A stretch of DNA of 64,000 nucleotides, taken from Clostridia bacterium. GTDB lineage: Bacteria; Bacillota; Clostridia; Oscillospirales; Acutalibacteraceae. The stretch is from contig JAQXOB010000020.1 of assembly GCA_029098305.1 (NCBI GenBank), positions 104,181-168,180 of the forward strand, written 5' to 3'. The first letter of the stretch is position 1. Every line of letters begins with the position of its first letter. The translations under genes were made by a program, and so were the position numbers. Below are positions 48,768 to 57,235 of the stretch, piece after piece. Under the pieces are notes generated by a model that worked only from the letters and a program-made list of their open reading frames with translations, did not search any database and was not told the DNA's origin.

Positions 48768-49640
48768 TCATTTATTGCGCTGAGCAAGATTAATAGCTAA
48801 CTCTCTAAGCTTTTTTGCAGATTCAGAGTCGCCATAAATGCAACCTATGGCTTCTTCTGTCAGTTGCGAAACAAGTTTTTTACATTTATCTATACCATAT
48901 AATGACACATAAGTTGATTTATTATTTTCTTTGTCGCTACCGGTGTGCTTGCCAAGCTCTTTTTCATCTGCTGTAACATCAAGGATATCATCAACAACTT
49001 GAAAAGCTAGTCCAAGAGCTTTGGCGTATCTTACAGCGTCTTCAATTGCTTTGTCATTAGCGTTTGCAGCTATACAGCCTAACTCACACGCGGCTGATAT
49101 AAGCGCACCTGTTTTTTTGTCATCCATAGTTCGTAAAATAGTAACATCTGCAGATTTATTTTCATATTCCAAGTCAATCACCTGACCACCAACCATGCCA
49201 ACTGCGCCAATACGCTTTGCAAGGCAGTTCACCGCCTTTATGCAAGCAGTGTCGCCAACTAAATCACGTGTTTTGGAATCACTTAAAACCTCAAATGCGA
49301 GGCTTTGAAGTGCATCACCTGCAAGAAGAGCAGTGTCTTCCCCAAAAACAATATGATTAGAAGGCTTGCCTCGACGCATATCATCATTATCCATGCACGG
49401 TAAATCGTCATGTATTAGAGAATAGGTATGTATCATCTCAAGTGCACAGCCAAAAGGCAGGGCTTGTTCGAGAGTTCCACCATTCAGTTCACAAAAATAA
49501 GCTGTGAGTATCGGTCTAATTCTCTTGCCACCTGCCGAAAGACTGTATTTCATTGAATCAAACACTTTTTTCTCAAGAGTATCAATGTTCGGTACATACG
49601 AATATAGCTTATCTTCTATAGCTTTTATTAGTTTTTCCAT
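48768..49640 (-). CDS. ispA: Polyprenyl synthetase, farnesyl diphosphate synthase type
   Basis: A 290-residue trans-prenyltransferase. The first aspartate-rich motif is D-D-L-P-C-M-D-N-D-D near residue 81, preceded by G-G-K-R-I-R-P, and the second is Q-V-V-D-D-I-L-D near 220. Product length (C15 or longer) is inferred from the family, not proven. The start at 49640 has TTAGGAGTGA upstream. Next to xseB, as in many Firmicutes. Confidence 0.94.
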   Translation of the reverse strand: MEKLIKAIEDKLYSYVPNIDTLEKKVFDSMKYSLSAGGKRIRPILTAYFCELNGGTLEQALPFGCALEMIHTYSLIHDDLPCMDNDDMRRGKPSNHIVFGEDTALLAGDALQSLAFEVLSDSKTRDLVGDTACIKAVNCLAKRIGAVGMVGGQVIDLEYENKSADVTILRTMDDKKTGALISAACELGCIAANANDKAIEDAVRYAKALGLAFQVVDDILDVTADEKELGKHTGSDKENNKSTYVSLYGIDKCKKLVSQLTEEAIGCIYGDSESAKKLRELAINLAQRNK

Positions 49641-49659
49641 ATTATCACTCCTAACATTA

Positions 49660-49845
49660 TTACTCTTTGTCATCATGATTAATTAATGTAAGCTTTTGCT
49701 TGGCTTCACTTAGAGTTTTATAGCAAAATTCAGAGAGCTTCGCTCCCTCTGCATATAACTTCAGCGATTCATCTAAGCTTTTTTCGCCACTTTCAAGCTG
49801 ACTTATTATATTTTCTAACTTAATTAAAGATTCTTCATATTTCAT
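49660..49845 (-). CDS. xseB: Exodeoxyribonuclease VII small subunit
   Basis: A 61-residue protein with the XseB pattern Y-E-E-S-L-I-K-L-E-N-I-I-S-Q-L-E-S-G-E and the L-D-E-S-L-K-L-Y-A-E-G segment. It forms exonuclease VII with XseA, degrading single-stranded DNA. It lies between xseA and ispA. Confidence 0.93.
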   Translation of the reverse strand: MKYEESLIKLENIISQLESGEKSLDESLKLYAEGAKLSEFCYKTLSEAKQKLTLINHDDKE

Positions 49846-49895
49846 TAGTATATATAACGATAAAAATATATTTCATCGTATCTCCTTATTTAAAT

Positions 49896-51089
49896 TTACT
49901 CTGCAATTGCGTTTATTTTGCCATCACTGAGGGTTATTTCTATTTTATCACCTGATGAAACATCTTTCACAGAGTTTATTGTGCCATTTTTGCCACTAGT
50001 CAAGCTATAGCCACGCTTTAGCACATTTAACGGACTTAATGTTTCTAGTTTATGAGTGTATATCTCTAAAATATTAGCTTTGCTGTCAATTATTTTCCTC
50101 ATTGAGTTGTTAAAACGCTCTGAAAACATATCCAGTTTAATTTCTTCTTTTTGAACAAGATCATAAGCGTTAAAACTACTTAGTTTTATTTTTAAGTTAT
50201 TCAAATAATCATTTTTTTGATTTATGGTAGACTCTATTGACTTTTTTAGGCGAATATTCATATATTCAATTGCAGAAAGCAGTTCTGCCCTATCAGGCAC
50301 AACAAGTTCCGCAGCAGCCGACGGCGTTGGCGCTCTCAGATCCGCAACAAAATCACAAATTGTAAAATCAGTTTCGTGCCCTACAGCTGAAACAATAGGG
50401 ATTTTTGAATCTGCTATCGCATAAGCAAGCTTTTCATCATTAAACTCCCAAAGGTCTTCCATAGAGCCTCCGCCTCTTCCGATAATAATGACATCTACAC
50501 AGCTATTACAATTAAAATAATCTATCGCCTGTACCATTTGCTCGGCAGCTCCGTTACCTTGCACCAATGTGGGACAAAGCAACACATTCGCTATTGGATA
50601 TCTACGTGATAAAATGTTTTTTATATCCTCGATAGCCGCACCTGAAGCCGATGTTATCACACCAATATTCTCAGGAAACCTTGGAATTGGTTTTTTTCGT
50701 GAAGCATCAAATAAACCTTGCTTTGATAGCTTTTCTTTTAGCTGCTCAAATGCAATTGTAAGTGCTCCTGCCCCATCAGGTTGCATATCGTCAATATATA
50801 GCTGATATTGACCGCTTGCTTCATATATTCCAATTCTTCCTCGACAGATTACTTTCATTCCATCACATGGGACAAAGCGTAACCTCTTCGCATTAAAAGA
50901 AAACATAACAGCCTTTATCACACTTTTGCTATCCTTAAGCGAAAGATAGATATGCCCTGAGCTATAGTGGTTTGCGAAATTTGATATTTCGCCCTCTATA
51001 AATATGTTTTTCAGATTATTATCATTGTCAATCAGGTCTTTGAGATACATATTAAGACCGCTTACTGTTAAAATATTAGAGCTATACAT
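49896..51089 (-). CDS. xseA: Exodeoxyribonuclease VII large subunit
   Basis: A 397-residue catalytic subunit: an N-terminal OB-fold with the G-E-I-S-N-F segment, the conserved nuclease core with D-V-I-I-I-G-R-G-G-G-S-M-E-D-L-W-E-F-N-D-E, A-V-G-H-E-T-D-F-T, and a C-terminal coiled-coil region for the small subunit. Slightly shorter than the E. coli protein, as is usual in Firmicutes. Confidence 0.96.
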   Translation of the reverse strand: MYSSNILTVSGLNMYLKDLIDNDNNLKNIFIEGEISNFANHYSSGHIYLSLKDSKSVIKAVMFSFNAKRLRFVPCDGMKVICRGRIGIYEASGQYQLYIDDMQPDGAGALTIAFEQLKEKLSKQGLFDASRKKPIPRFPENIGVITSASGAAIEDIKNILSRRYPIANVLLCPTLVQGNGAAEQMVQAIDYFNCNSCVDVIIIGRGGGSMEDLWEFNDEKLAYAIADSKIPIVSAVGHETDFTICDFVADLRAPTPSAAAELVVPDRAELLSAIEYMNIRLKKSIESTINQKNDYLNNLKIKLSSFNAYDLVQKEEIKLDMFSERFNNSMRKIIDSKANILEIYTHKLETLSPLNVLKRGYSLTSGKNGTINSVKDVSSGDKIEITLSDGKINAIAE

Positions 51090-51098
51090 ATATTTACC

Positions 51099-52031
51099 TT
51101 ATTTTAATGATTTATGACTAATTTGTGTAAGCACGGCTATTCCTGCTGCGTTGTCAGAAGAAAAACATGGTTCGGCAAAAAAAGCATTGTACTTATTTGT
51201 AAAATATTTTCTAATAATAGAATTTGACATAACTCCACCTGAGTAAATTATAGGCAAGGATGGATATTGTTCCAAAATTTTTTCAGTGCATTTATCGAAA
51301 GATTGTAAAATGTATTCAATACATATCGTAGCTATCTTCTCTTTACTTTCACCGTTATCATAAAGCTTTTTTGCTTGATTTTCGATACCTGACAGGCAAA
51401 AATCCATTCCTTTTAGAGCTGGTTTTACTCTCAGCTTTTCACCGTTATAGTTCAACGCAAGCTTTTCCAGCTCAGGACCACATGGAAATCCAAGACCTAA
51501 CATAACGCCTACTCTATCTATAGCCTGACCGACGTGCAGATCAAGTGAGCTTGCTAGCAGTTTGCAACTAAAAGGATTATCATCAGACGGTGATACAAGC
51601 AATGCCTCTGTGGTACCTCCGGACACGTGAAAAGCCAGAAATGGTTTGCCTATAAGATCAAGCTTATCACATGAGTATAACGCCGCTGCTATATGCCCTT
51701 CTTGATGAGAAAATCTATATAGAGGAATATTAAGCGCATTTGAGAGCATCTCCGCTGCACCTAATCCTGCCAAAAAGCATGGCATATATGATCCTTCTGC
51801 TCTTCTGGGAGCAAAGGAAACACCTATGGCATCAAATGTATTGTCTTCTAATAATTGCTTAGTAACCAGAGGCAACTGTCGCACATGGTGAAATACAGCA
51901 TCACTTTGTCTTAACCCGCAATTGCCATGTTTTACAGGCAAAAGCAACTTGTTCTGTGTGATCACACCATCTCTATAAACTGCAACGGATGTTGTATAAT
52001 TACTGGTATCTAAGCCTAAATAAGCACTCAT
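51099..52031 (-). CDS. Kae1/TsaD-like paralogue
   Basis: A 310-residue ASKHA-fold protein related to TsaD (t6A synthesis) but shorter and divergent. The metal-binding H-Q-E-G-H sequence is near residue 113, H-V-S-G-G-T near 136, and G-G-V-M-S-N near 266. The true TsaD usually lies elsewhere next to other t6A genes, and this paralogue occurs downstream of nusB in related Clostridia, as I recall. Its role is unknown; t6A synthesis cannot be excluded. The ATG at 52031 overlaps the nusB TGA (ATGA). Confidence 0.85.
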   Translation of the reverse strand: MSAYLGLDTSNYTTSVAVYRDGVITQNKLLLPVKHGNCGLRQSDAVFHHVRQLPLVTKQLLEDNTFDAIGVSFAPRRAEGSYMPCFLAGLGAAEMLSNALNIPLYRFSHQEGHIAAALYSCDKLDLIGKPFLAFHVSGGTTEALLVSPSDDNPFSCKLLASSLDLHVGQAIDRVGVMLGLGFPCGPELEKLALNYNGEKLRVKPALKGMDFCLSGIENQAKKLYDNGESKEKIATICIEYILQSFDKCTEKILEQYPSLPIIYSGGVMSNSIIRKYFTNKYNAFFAEPCFSSDNAAGIAVLTQISHKSLK

Positions 52032-52444
52032 CTCTTGCAATCTCTTGAAACAGATCCAAGTACGCCATTTATAAACGGAACATCTTTTTCTGTTGAATAT
52101 ATCTTTACAAGCTCTAGTGCCTCATTGATAGAAGCGCTGACAGGTACACTGTCGAGATACATTATCTCAAATACAGCTATTCTCATAATGGACAATACTA
52201 CCTTTGATATACGATTAAGTGTCCAACCTTTAAGATTTTTTTCTATCGCTTTGTCTATTGATTCGGCGTTATTCTCTACACCATCTATAAGCTCTCTGGC
52301 AAATGCGCTTAGCTCAAAATCACGACTGAGCTGTGCATTCTCAATAAGTTCTTCGGTAGATGAATCGTTATAACACTTTTCATAGAGAAGCGCAAATGCT
52401 TCTTCTCTGCTTTGGTGTCTTGAAATAAAATTAGTATTAGACAT
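52028..52444 (-). CDS. nusB: Transcription antitermination factor NusB
   Basis: A 138-residue protein of the NusB fold with the typical R-E-E-A-F-A-L-L-Y near the N-terminus, the R-I-S-K-V-V-L-S-I-M-R-I-A-V-F-E-I core and K-D-V-P-F-I-N-G-V-L at the end. It takes part in rRNA antitermination. It is the first gene of the nusB-Kae1-like-xseA-xseB-ispA-dxs-tlyA-nadK-recN run. Confidence 0.95.
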   Translation of the reverse strand: MSNTNFISRHQSREEAFALLYEKCYNDSSTEELIENAQLSRDFELSAFARELIDGVENNAESIDKAIEKNLKGWTLNRISKVVLSIMRIAVFEIMYLDSVPVSASINEALELVKIYSTEKDVPFINGVLGSVSRDCKR

Positions 52445-52675
52445 AATTGTTCCACCTTTAATAATATTCGATTAATTTTAACATATAATTAAAATTTTTT
52501 AAAGACTATTTGTTAATTTTTTTATTTTATTGTAAAAAAACACCTATTATTTAAGAAATTTTCACAAATCAAAGCGACATTACCCATCTTTTATACTTAA
52601 AAGACGCAAAAATTCCTAATTTATTAAGAACTAAACAATAGTGGATGTTATTCTTTGGAAAATCGTTTAATTATA

Positions 52676-52704
52676 TTGACTAAATTAAAATAAAATTGTA
52701 TAAT
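52676..52704 (+). promoter_or_regulatory. Sigma-A promoter for the dockerin C39 peptidase gene
   Basis: TTGACT (52676-52681), an exact 17-nt spacer and a perfect TATAAT (52699-52704), 36 nt upstream of the ATG at 52740. The rest of the 295-nt divergent interval (52445-52675) is AT-rich with no other feature I can support. Confidence 0.8.
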
Positions 52705-52739
52705 ATGGACATGAATTTTAAGTTAAAGGGGCGAAAATT

Positions 52740-54554
52740 ATGAAAATAATAAATAAAATTGTGTCAGCATTGCTCACAGCTATAATTATCGCAGGTGTAG
52801 CATCACCATTACATAATATTGAAGCAAGTGCTGAAAGAGAAATCATAATTTTGCAACAAAAAGATCCAAGATGGGAATCATATCCATATGGTGGTAGCAC
52901 TCTGGGGCCATCCGCTTGTGGTTTATTTTCAAGCTTAAATGCAGTGGGATATCTCACCGGACATAGATTTACCATTGACGAAATACACACATGGGCTGAT
53001 TATGCCGGCACACATTATTATACAACAGGTCAGGGTTCGTCTCATAGCATCGCAAGAGGACTTGCATCATATTATGGTTCAAAATACAATTACAAATGTA
53101 CTGAAAAATATGAATTTGACGATTATATAGCAGTATCAAACGCATACCCAAAAACAATGGAGGGTATGAACACCATATGGAACAAATTAATACATGAACT
53201 TAAAGCCGGCAGAGTATGTATTACATTAGTACAAGGCCATTTCATTTCTATTGTCGATTATGATGCAACCACCGACAAAGTTCTTGTGCTTGATGATGCT
53301 CCTGATGAAATAAGAGGCACAACAGCATATGGCGATTGGAAATCTAAAAACGAACTCTATTATGGTTCTAGCGAAGGAAAACCAAGATTAAAAATACGTT
53401 GTTGCTATACCTTCCTTGAATCTACAAAATTAGTTAAGATAGATAGAAAGAGTATTGATGTAACAGAAAATAATGCTAAAATCGGTATTGAAATATCAAA
53501 TTTAGGTAGCACCGAAATAAGCTCCTATGGTCTTGTATTAGGTCAGCTACCAAGCAATACCGTAACTATTAATATTCCTGTCAACTCAAAAGATTCTGTT
53601 TTAAGTGAAATTATAGATGTATCATCAGTTTACAGAGAGCTTTCACCAGGTACAACATACTTCTACTACGCTTATGCTGTAGTCGGCGATGAAGCATATA
53701 AAACAGATACATCAAGCTTTACTACACTAGGTAAATCATATTGCAAAATCGAAGACACCTGTGTAAAAAACATTGGATATAATAATGCTGAATTTAGTGC
53801 ATGGTGTATTAATAGCAGTGGCAAAAAAATTGATAAATACGGCGTTTATCTTGGAACAAAAATGGATAATATGAAGCCATATGAAATTGACACCGATGAT
53901 GATTCTACTAACCTCCACATTGAGGCAAGCTTGTCAGATCTTTTAGGCAAACCGCTTAAATCAAACACTGAATATTATTATCAGGGTTTTGTTGAGGTTG
54001 ATGGCCAAATATACCTGAGCAATATTTATACATTCAATACTTTGGATATCGGAGAAAAAAAATATATAATCATATACTTTGAAAACGGAGGAATGAATGC
54101 TCCTGAATATCAGATGAAAGATTTTGATAAACCTATAAAACTTTCAAATGATGAACCTATAAGAAAAGGTTATACATTCTTAGGCTGGGCTAAATCAAAC
54201 GATTCACAAGAGGTAGTTTATAAACCCGGCGACACATACGACAACAACAAAGATCTTAAGCTATATGCAGTTTGGGAAAAAAATAACGGCGTAGATGACA
54301 ATGGTGAAAAAATAGAGAATGTTGATCAGTTTATAAAACTTGGTGACATAAACAGTGATGGTAATGTCACTATGGAAGATGTTACAATCTCGCAAAAAGT
54401 AATCGCCAAATTAATTAAACTTGAGGATGCCGGAAAAAATGCAACAAAAGCCTCTGACCTCAACGGAGATTCCAAACTAACTATGGAGGATGTTGTTATT
54501 ATTCAGAAATGTATTGCAAAATTAGTAGAAATCAAAATAATTGATGCTATTTAA
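52740..54554 (+). CDS. Secreted C39-type cysteine peptidase with dockerin
   Basis: 604 residues. The signal peptide is about 1-30. A peptidase C39-like domain (about 33-225) has the nucleophile C60 in G-P-S-A-C-G, H167 in G-H-F-I-S-I-V-D and a following acidic D-D-A-P-D stretch. Two fibronectin-III-like regions (about 228-330 and 335-435) and one InlB-type beta-repeat (about 442-513, ending L-Y-A-V-W-E-K) come next. A C-terminal dockerin (about 534-598) has loops G-D-I-N-S-D-G and S-D-L-N-G-D-S. Such peptidases often cut glycine-rich leader or wall peptides, but the target here is unknown. It is monocistronic with its own strong promoter and hairpin. Confidence 0.88.
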   Translation: MKIINKIVSALLTAIIIAGVASPLHNIEASAEREIIILQQKDPRWESYPYGGSTLGPSACGLFSSLNAVGYLTGHRFTIDEIHTWADYAGTHYYTTGQGSSHSIARGLASYYGSKYNYKCTEKYEFDDYIAVSNAYPKTMEGMNTIWNKLIHELKAGRVCITLVQGHFISIVDYDATTDKVLVLDDAPDEIRGTTAYGDWKSKNELYYGSSEGKPRLKIRCCYTFLESTKLVKIDRKSIDVTENNAKIGIEISNLGSTEISSYGLVLGQLPSNTVTINIPVNSKDSVLSEIIDVSSVYRELSPGTTYFYYAYAVVGDEAYKTDTSSFTTLGKSYCKIEDTCVKNIGYNNAEFSAWCINSSGKKIDKYGVYLGTKMDNMKPYEIDTDDDSTNLHIEASLSDLLGKPLKSNTEYYYQGFVEVDGQIYLSNIYTFNTLDIGEKKYIIIYFENGGMNAPEYQMKDFDKPIKLSNDEPIRKGYTFLGWAKSNDSQEVVYKPGDTYDNNKDLKLYAVWEKNNGVDDNGEKIENVDQFIKLGDINSDGNVTMEDVTISQKVIAKLIKLEDAGKNATKASDLNGDSKLTMEDVVIIQKCIAKLVEIKIIDAI

Positions 54555-54592
54555 AATCATTTTATATTGATTATATAAGTACAAACATTAAG

Positions 54593-54625
54593 AGGCTTAG
54601 AAAAGAATAATGCTTTTCTAAGCCT
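54593..54625 (+). terminator. Hairpin after the dockerin peptidase gene
   Basis: AGGCTTAGAAAAG and its exact complement form a 13-bp stem with a 7-nt loop. The tail is ACTTATATATT rather than a clean T-run. It is 38 nt after the stop codon and 35 nt before the CDF gene. Confidence 0.65.
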
Positions 54626-54659
54626 ACTTATATATTACAGGTGTTTAGGAGGTTTTCGT

Positions 54660-55832
54660 TTGAATTTTATATTAAAACGTTTTATCAAGGATTATGAAAA
54701 TGTTGAAAATGCCGATGTGAGAAGTAGCTATGGCAAATTTGCAAGCATAGTAGGAATTATTCTTAACATAATTCTTTTTGTTGGCAAGCTTATTGTAGGT
54801 ATTTTATGTTCGTCGCTCTCTATCTCTGCCGATGCTATCAACAATCTTTCTGATGCATCTTCAAGCATAATCAGTCTTTTTGGATTTGCGCTTGCAAGCA
54901 AACCGGCTGATAAGGAGCATCCATTTGGTCATGGCAGATACGAATATATTTCAGCTCTGATAGTTGCCATTATGATAATTGTAATCGGTGTTGAGCTATT
55001 TAAAAGTAGTATCGAAAAAATAATCAATCCTACTGAAATAAATTTTAGTATCATTTCCATTGTAATAATGGTAGCTTCTATACTTGTGAAGCTTGGTATG
55101 ATGATATTTTATAGAAACATAGGCAAAAGAATTTCATCACAAGCTCTATTTGCAGTGGCACAAGATAGCAGAAACGATATAATCTCCACCGCTGTCGTGC
55201 TATTCTCTATTATAATTTCTTATAAGACAGGTTTTTTGCTTGACGGATATATGGCACTTGCAGTGTCTATATTTATCTTAATAAGTGGTTTTGGACTTGT
55301 AAGAGAGACACTTAATCCCATACTAGGCAAGATGCCTGATGAAGAATTTGTTAAAGAGCTAAATGCAGAACTTATGAAATACCCTAAAGTTCTTGATACT
55401 CATGACCTGATAATACACGATTATGGTCCGGGAAGACTGTATGCCGGAGTACACGTTGAGATGTCAGCAGAAGATGATGTGTTAGAATGTCACGATATAA
55501 TTGACAACATAGAAAATGATTTTATGAAAAAATTCAATCTTCAGCTAATAATCCACTATGACCCGGTTCTCACAAATGATGAAACAACTCGCAAGCTTAA
55601 GTCGTTGATTTCTGAAAAAGTCAAGGATATTGACTCAAGACTAACAATCCATGATTTTCGCACTGTGCCCGGTCCAACCCATACAAATGTTTTATTTGAT
55701 TGCGTGGTACCCAGAAAATTCACACTTTCAAATCGTGAAGTTAGCGAAAAGATAGATGAGCTTGTTAAAAATATCAACCCTACATATAACAGTGTTGTAA
55801 AGATCGAACATTCTTTTACAGGTGAACCTTAA
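54660..55832 (+). CDS. Cation diffusion facilitator family metal transporter
   Basis: A 390-residue CDF protein: transmembrane part with the metal-site motif S-A-D-A-I-N-N-L-S-D near residue 60 and H-P-F-G-H-G-R-Y-E near 85, then a cytoplasmic C-terminal domain with H-D-L-I-I-H-D-Y-G-P-G. CDF proteins export Zn2+, Fe2+ or Mn2+ by proton antiport; the metal cannot be read here. The C-terminal domain is extended compared with a minimal CDF protein. The start is TTG with AGGAGG 7 nt upstream. Confidence 0.93.
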   Translation: MNFILKRFIKDYENVENADVRSSYGKFASIVGIILNIILFVGKLIVGILCSSLSISADAINNLSDASSSIISLFGFALASKPADKEHPFGHGRYEYISALIVAIMIIVIGVELFKSSIEKIINPTEINFSIISIVIMVASILVKLGMMIFYRNIGKRISSQALFAVAQDSRNDIISTAVVLFSIIISYKTGFLLDGYMALAVSIFILISGFGLVRETLNPILGKMPDEEFVKELNAELMKYPKVLDTHDLIIHDYGPGRLYAGVHVEMSAEDDVLECHDIIDNIENDFMKKFNLQLIIHYDPVLTNDETTRKLKSLISEKVKDIDSRLTIHDFRTVPGPTHTNVLFDCVVPRKFTLSNREVSEKIDELVKNINPTYNSVVKIEHSFTGEP

Positions 55833-55899
55833 AATATTTACAAAATTTATTACTAATTAATGAATTAAATATCTCGTTTTTAGAAAAAAATTATGAGTA

Positions 55900-55928
55900 T
55901 TGGATTTGATGCATAATTGTGTTATAAT
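55900..55928 (+). promoter_or_regulatory. Sigma-A type promoter upstream of the FtsW/RodA gene
   Basis: TTGGAT (55900-55905), a 17-nt spacer and TATAAT (55923-55928), about 120 nt upstream of the ATG at 56051. The remaining interval (55833-56050) is AT-rich with no other feature seen. Confidence 0.6.
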
Positions 55929-56050
55929 CCACCTATAGTTTTAATTAGTAATTTAAATTAAAGTGTAAAATTGATATTATATTACATTAACATATAAAAA
56001 ATACTAAACCTTTGTTTTTCTAAAATTTTTTCAGAAAGAGGTGAGAAAAA

Positions 56051-57220
56051 ATGCTTGGGCGGTTGTGCAGCGTAATAACAAGTTATATACAAAAAACAGA
56101 TAAGCTGTTATGGGTCTTTACCATTGCAGCGTCTGTATATGGCTTTTTATTGATAAGCAGTATGCAAAGAACCTACGATTATAACTATTTGCACAGCCAG
56201 ATAATTGCAGTTGCAGTAGGCTGTGTAGGTGCTATTATAATATCTGTGATAGATTATGAGCTTATTGAACGATTGTGGTTTATTCCTGCTTTTATATCAT
56301 TTATTCTCACCATTATGGTTTTTTTTATAGGAATAAGAGTATCGGGAACTGATGACACGGCGTGGCTTTTACTACCGGGTGGAATGACTTTTCAACCATC
56401 TGAACTCGCAAAAATATGTTTTATTATCACATTTTCAAAGCATCTGAAATATCTAAACGAGCATGACAAAATTAAAACATTTGTCGGTTCCTTTAGTCTG
56501 CTGATTCACGCGCTAATACCTACAGCTTTAATTCACTTTCAAGGTGATGACGGATCAGCCGCAATCTTTTTGTTTATGGCGCTTATTATGAGCTTTGTGG
56601 CCGGAACTCAGTTGAGGTATTTTATAATCCTCTTTGCAGGAGCTACTGCAAGTGTACCTTTAATTTGGAATATAATTCTTAACAACGAGCATAGGAGCAG
56701 AATATTAGCTCTTTTTGATATGAATGAAAACAACTTGTCAGACTACGCATGGCAACAGTATCAAGGTAAAGTTTCGATAGCATCAGGCGGATTAAGTGGT
56801 AGTGGACTGTATAACGGCACTAGAGTAGCTACCGGCATTGTGCCTGAACAAGAAAATGACTTTATATTTACAGTTGCAGGTGAAGAACTTGGATTTTTAG
56901 GATGTATTCTAATATTTCTCCTATTATTTGCAATAATTCTTAAATCTATAATTAATTGTGGTTATTCACGGGATACAATGGGAAAATACATCTGCATTGG
57001 ATTTTCATCGTTAGTGTTTGTTCAAACCGTTATAAATATTGGCATGGTGCTTGGGTTCATTCCTGTTATCGGAATTACTCTTCCCTTCTTCAGCTCAGGC
57101 GGCACCTCTATTATGTGTCTTTATTTTGGCATTGGTTTGGTGCAGAGTGTATATATTCATCGTGAAGAAAGAGAAAAAATGTATTTGCATATAGATAAAT
57201 ATTCATTGAATTATAGATAA
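56051..57220 (+). CDS. FtsW/RodA/SpoVE family peptidoglycan polymerase
   Basis: A 389-residue SEDS protein with about ten transmembrane helices. It shows the family segment Q-P-S-E-L-A-K near residue 117, G-D-D-G-S-A near 169, the extracytoplasmic P-E-Q-E-N-D-F-I-F near 270, and the F-F-S-S-G-G-T-S C-terminal signature near 346. SEDS proteins polymerise lipid II glycan strands; whether this is the RodA, FtsW or SpoVE type is not clear, and no class B PBP gene is next to it. The RBS is AAAGAGGTGAG. Confidence 0.93.
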   Translation: MLGRLCSVITSYIQKTDKLLWVFTIAASVYGFLLISSMQRTYDYNYLHSQIIAVAVGCVGAIIISVIDYELIERLWFIPAFISFILTIMVFFIGIRVSGTDDTAWLLLPGGMTFQPSELAKICFIITFSKHLKYLNEHDKIKTFVGSFSLLIHALIPTALIHFQGDDGSAAIFLFMALIMSFVAGTQLRYFIILFAGATASVPLIWNIILNNEHRSRILALFDMNENNLSDYAWQQYQGKVSIASGGLSGSGLYNGTRVATGIVPEQENDFIFTVAGEELGFLGCILIFLLLFAIILKSIINCGYSRDTMGKYICIGFSSLVFVQTVINIGMVLGFIPVIGITLPFFSSGGTSIMCLYFGIGLVQSVYIHREEREKMYLHIDKYSLNYR

Positions 57221-57235
57221 GAAAGGGTGAATTAG

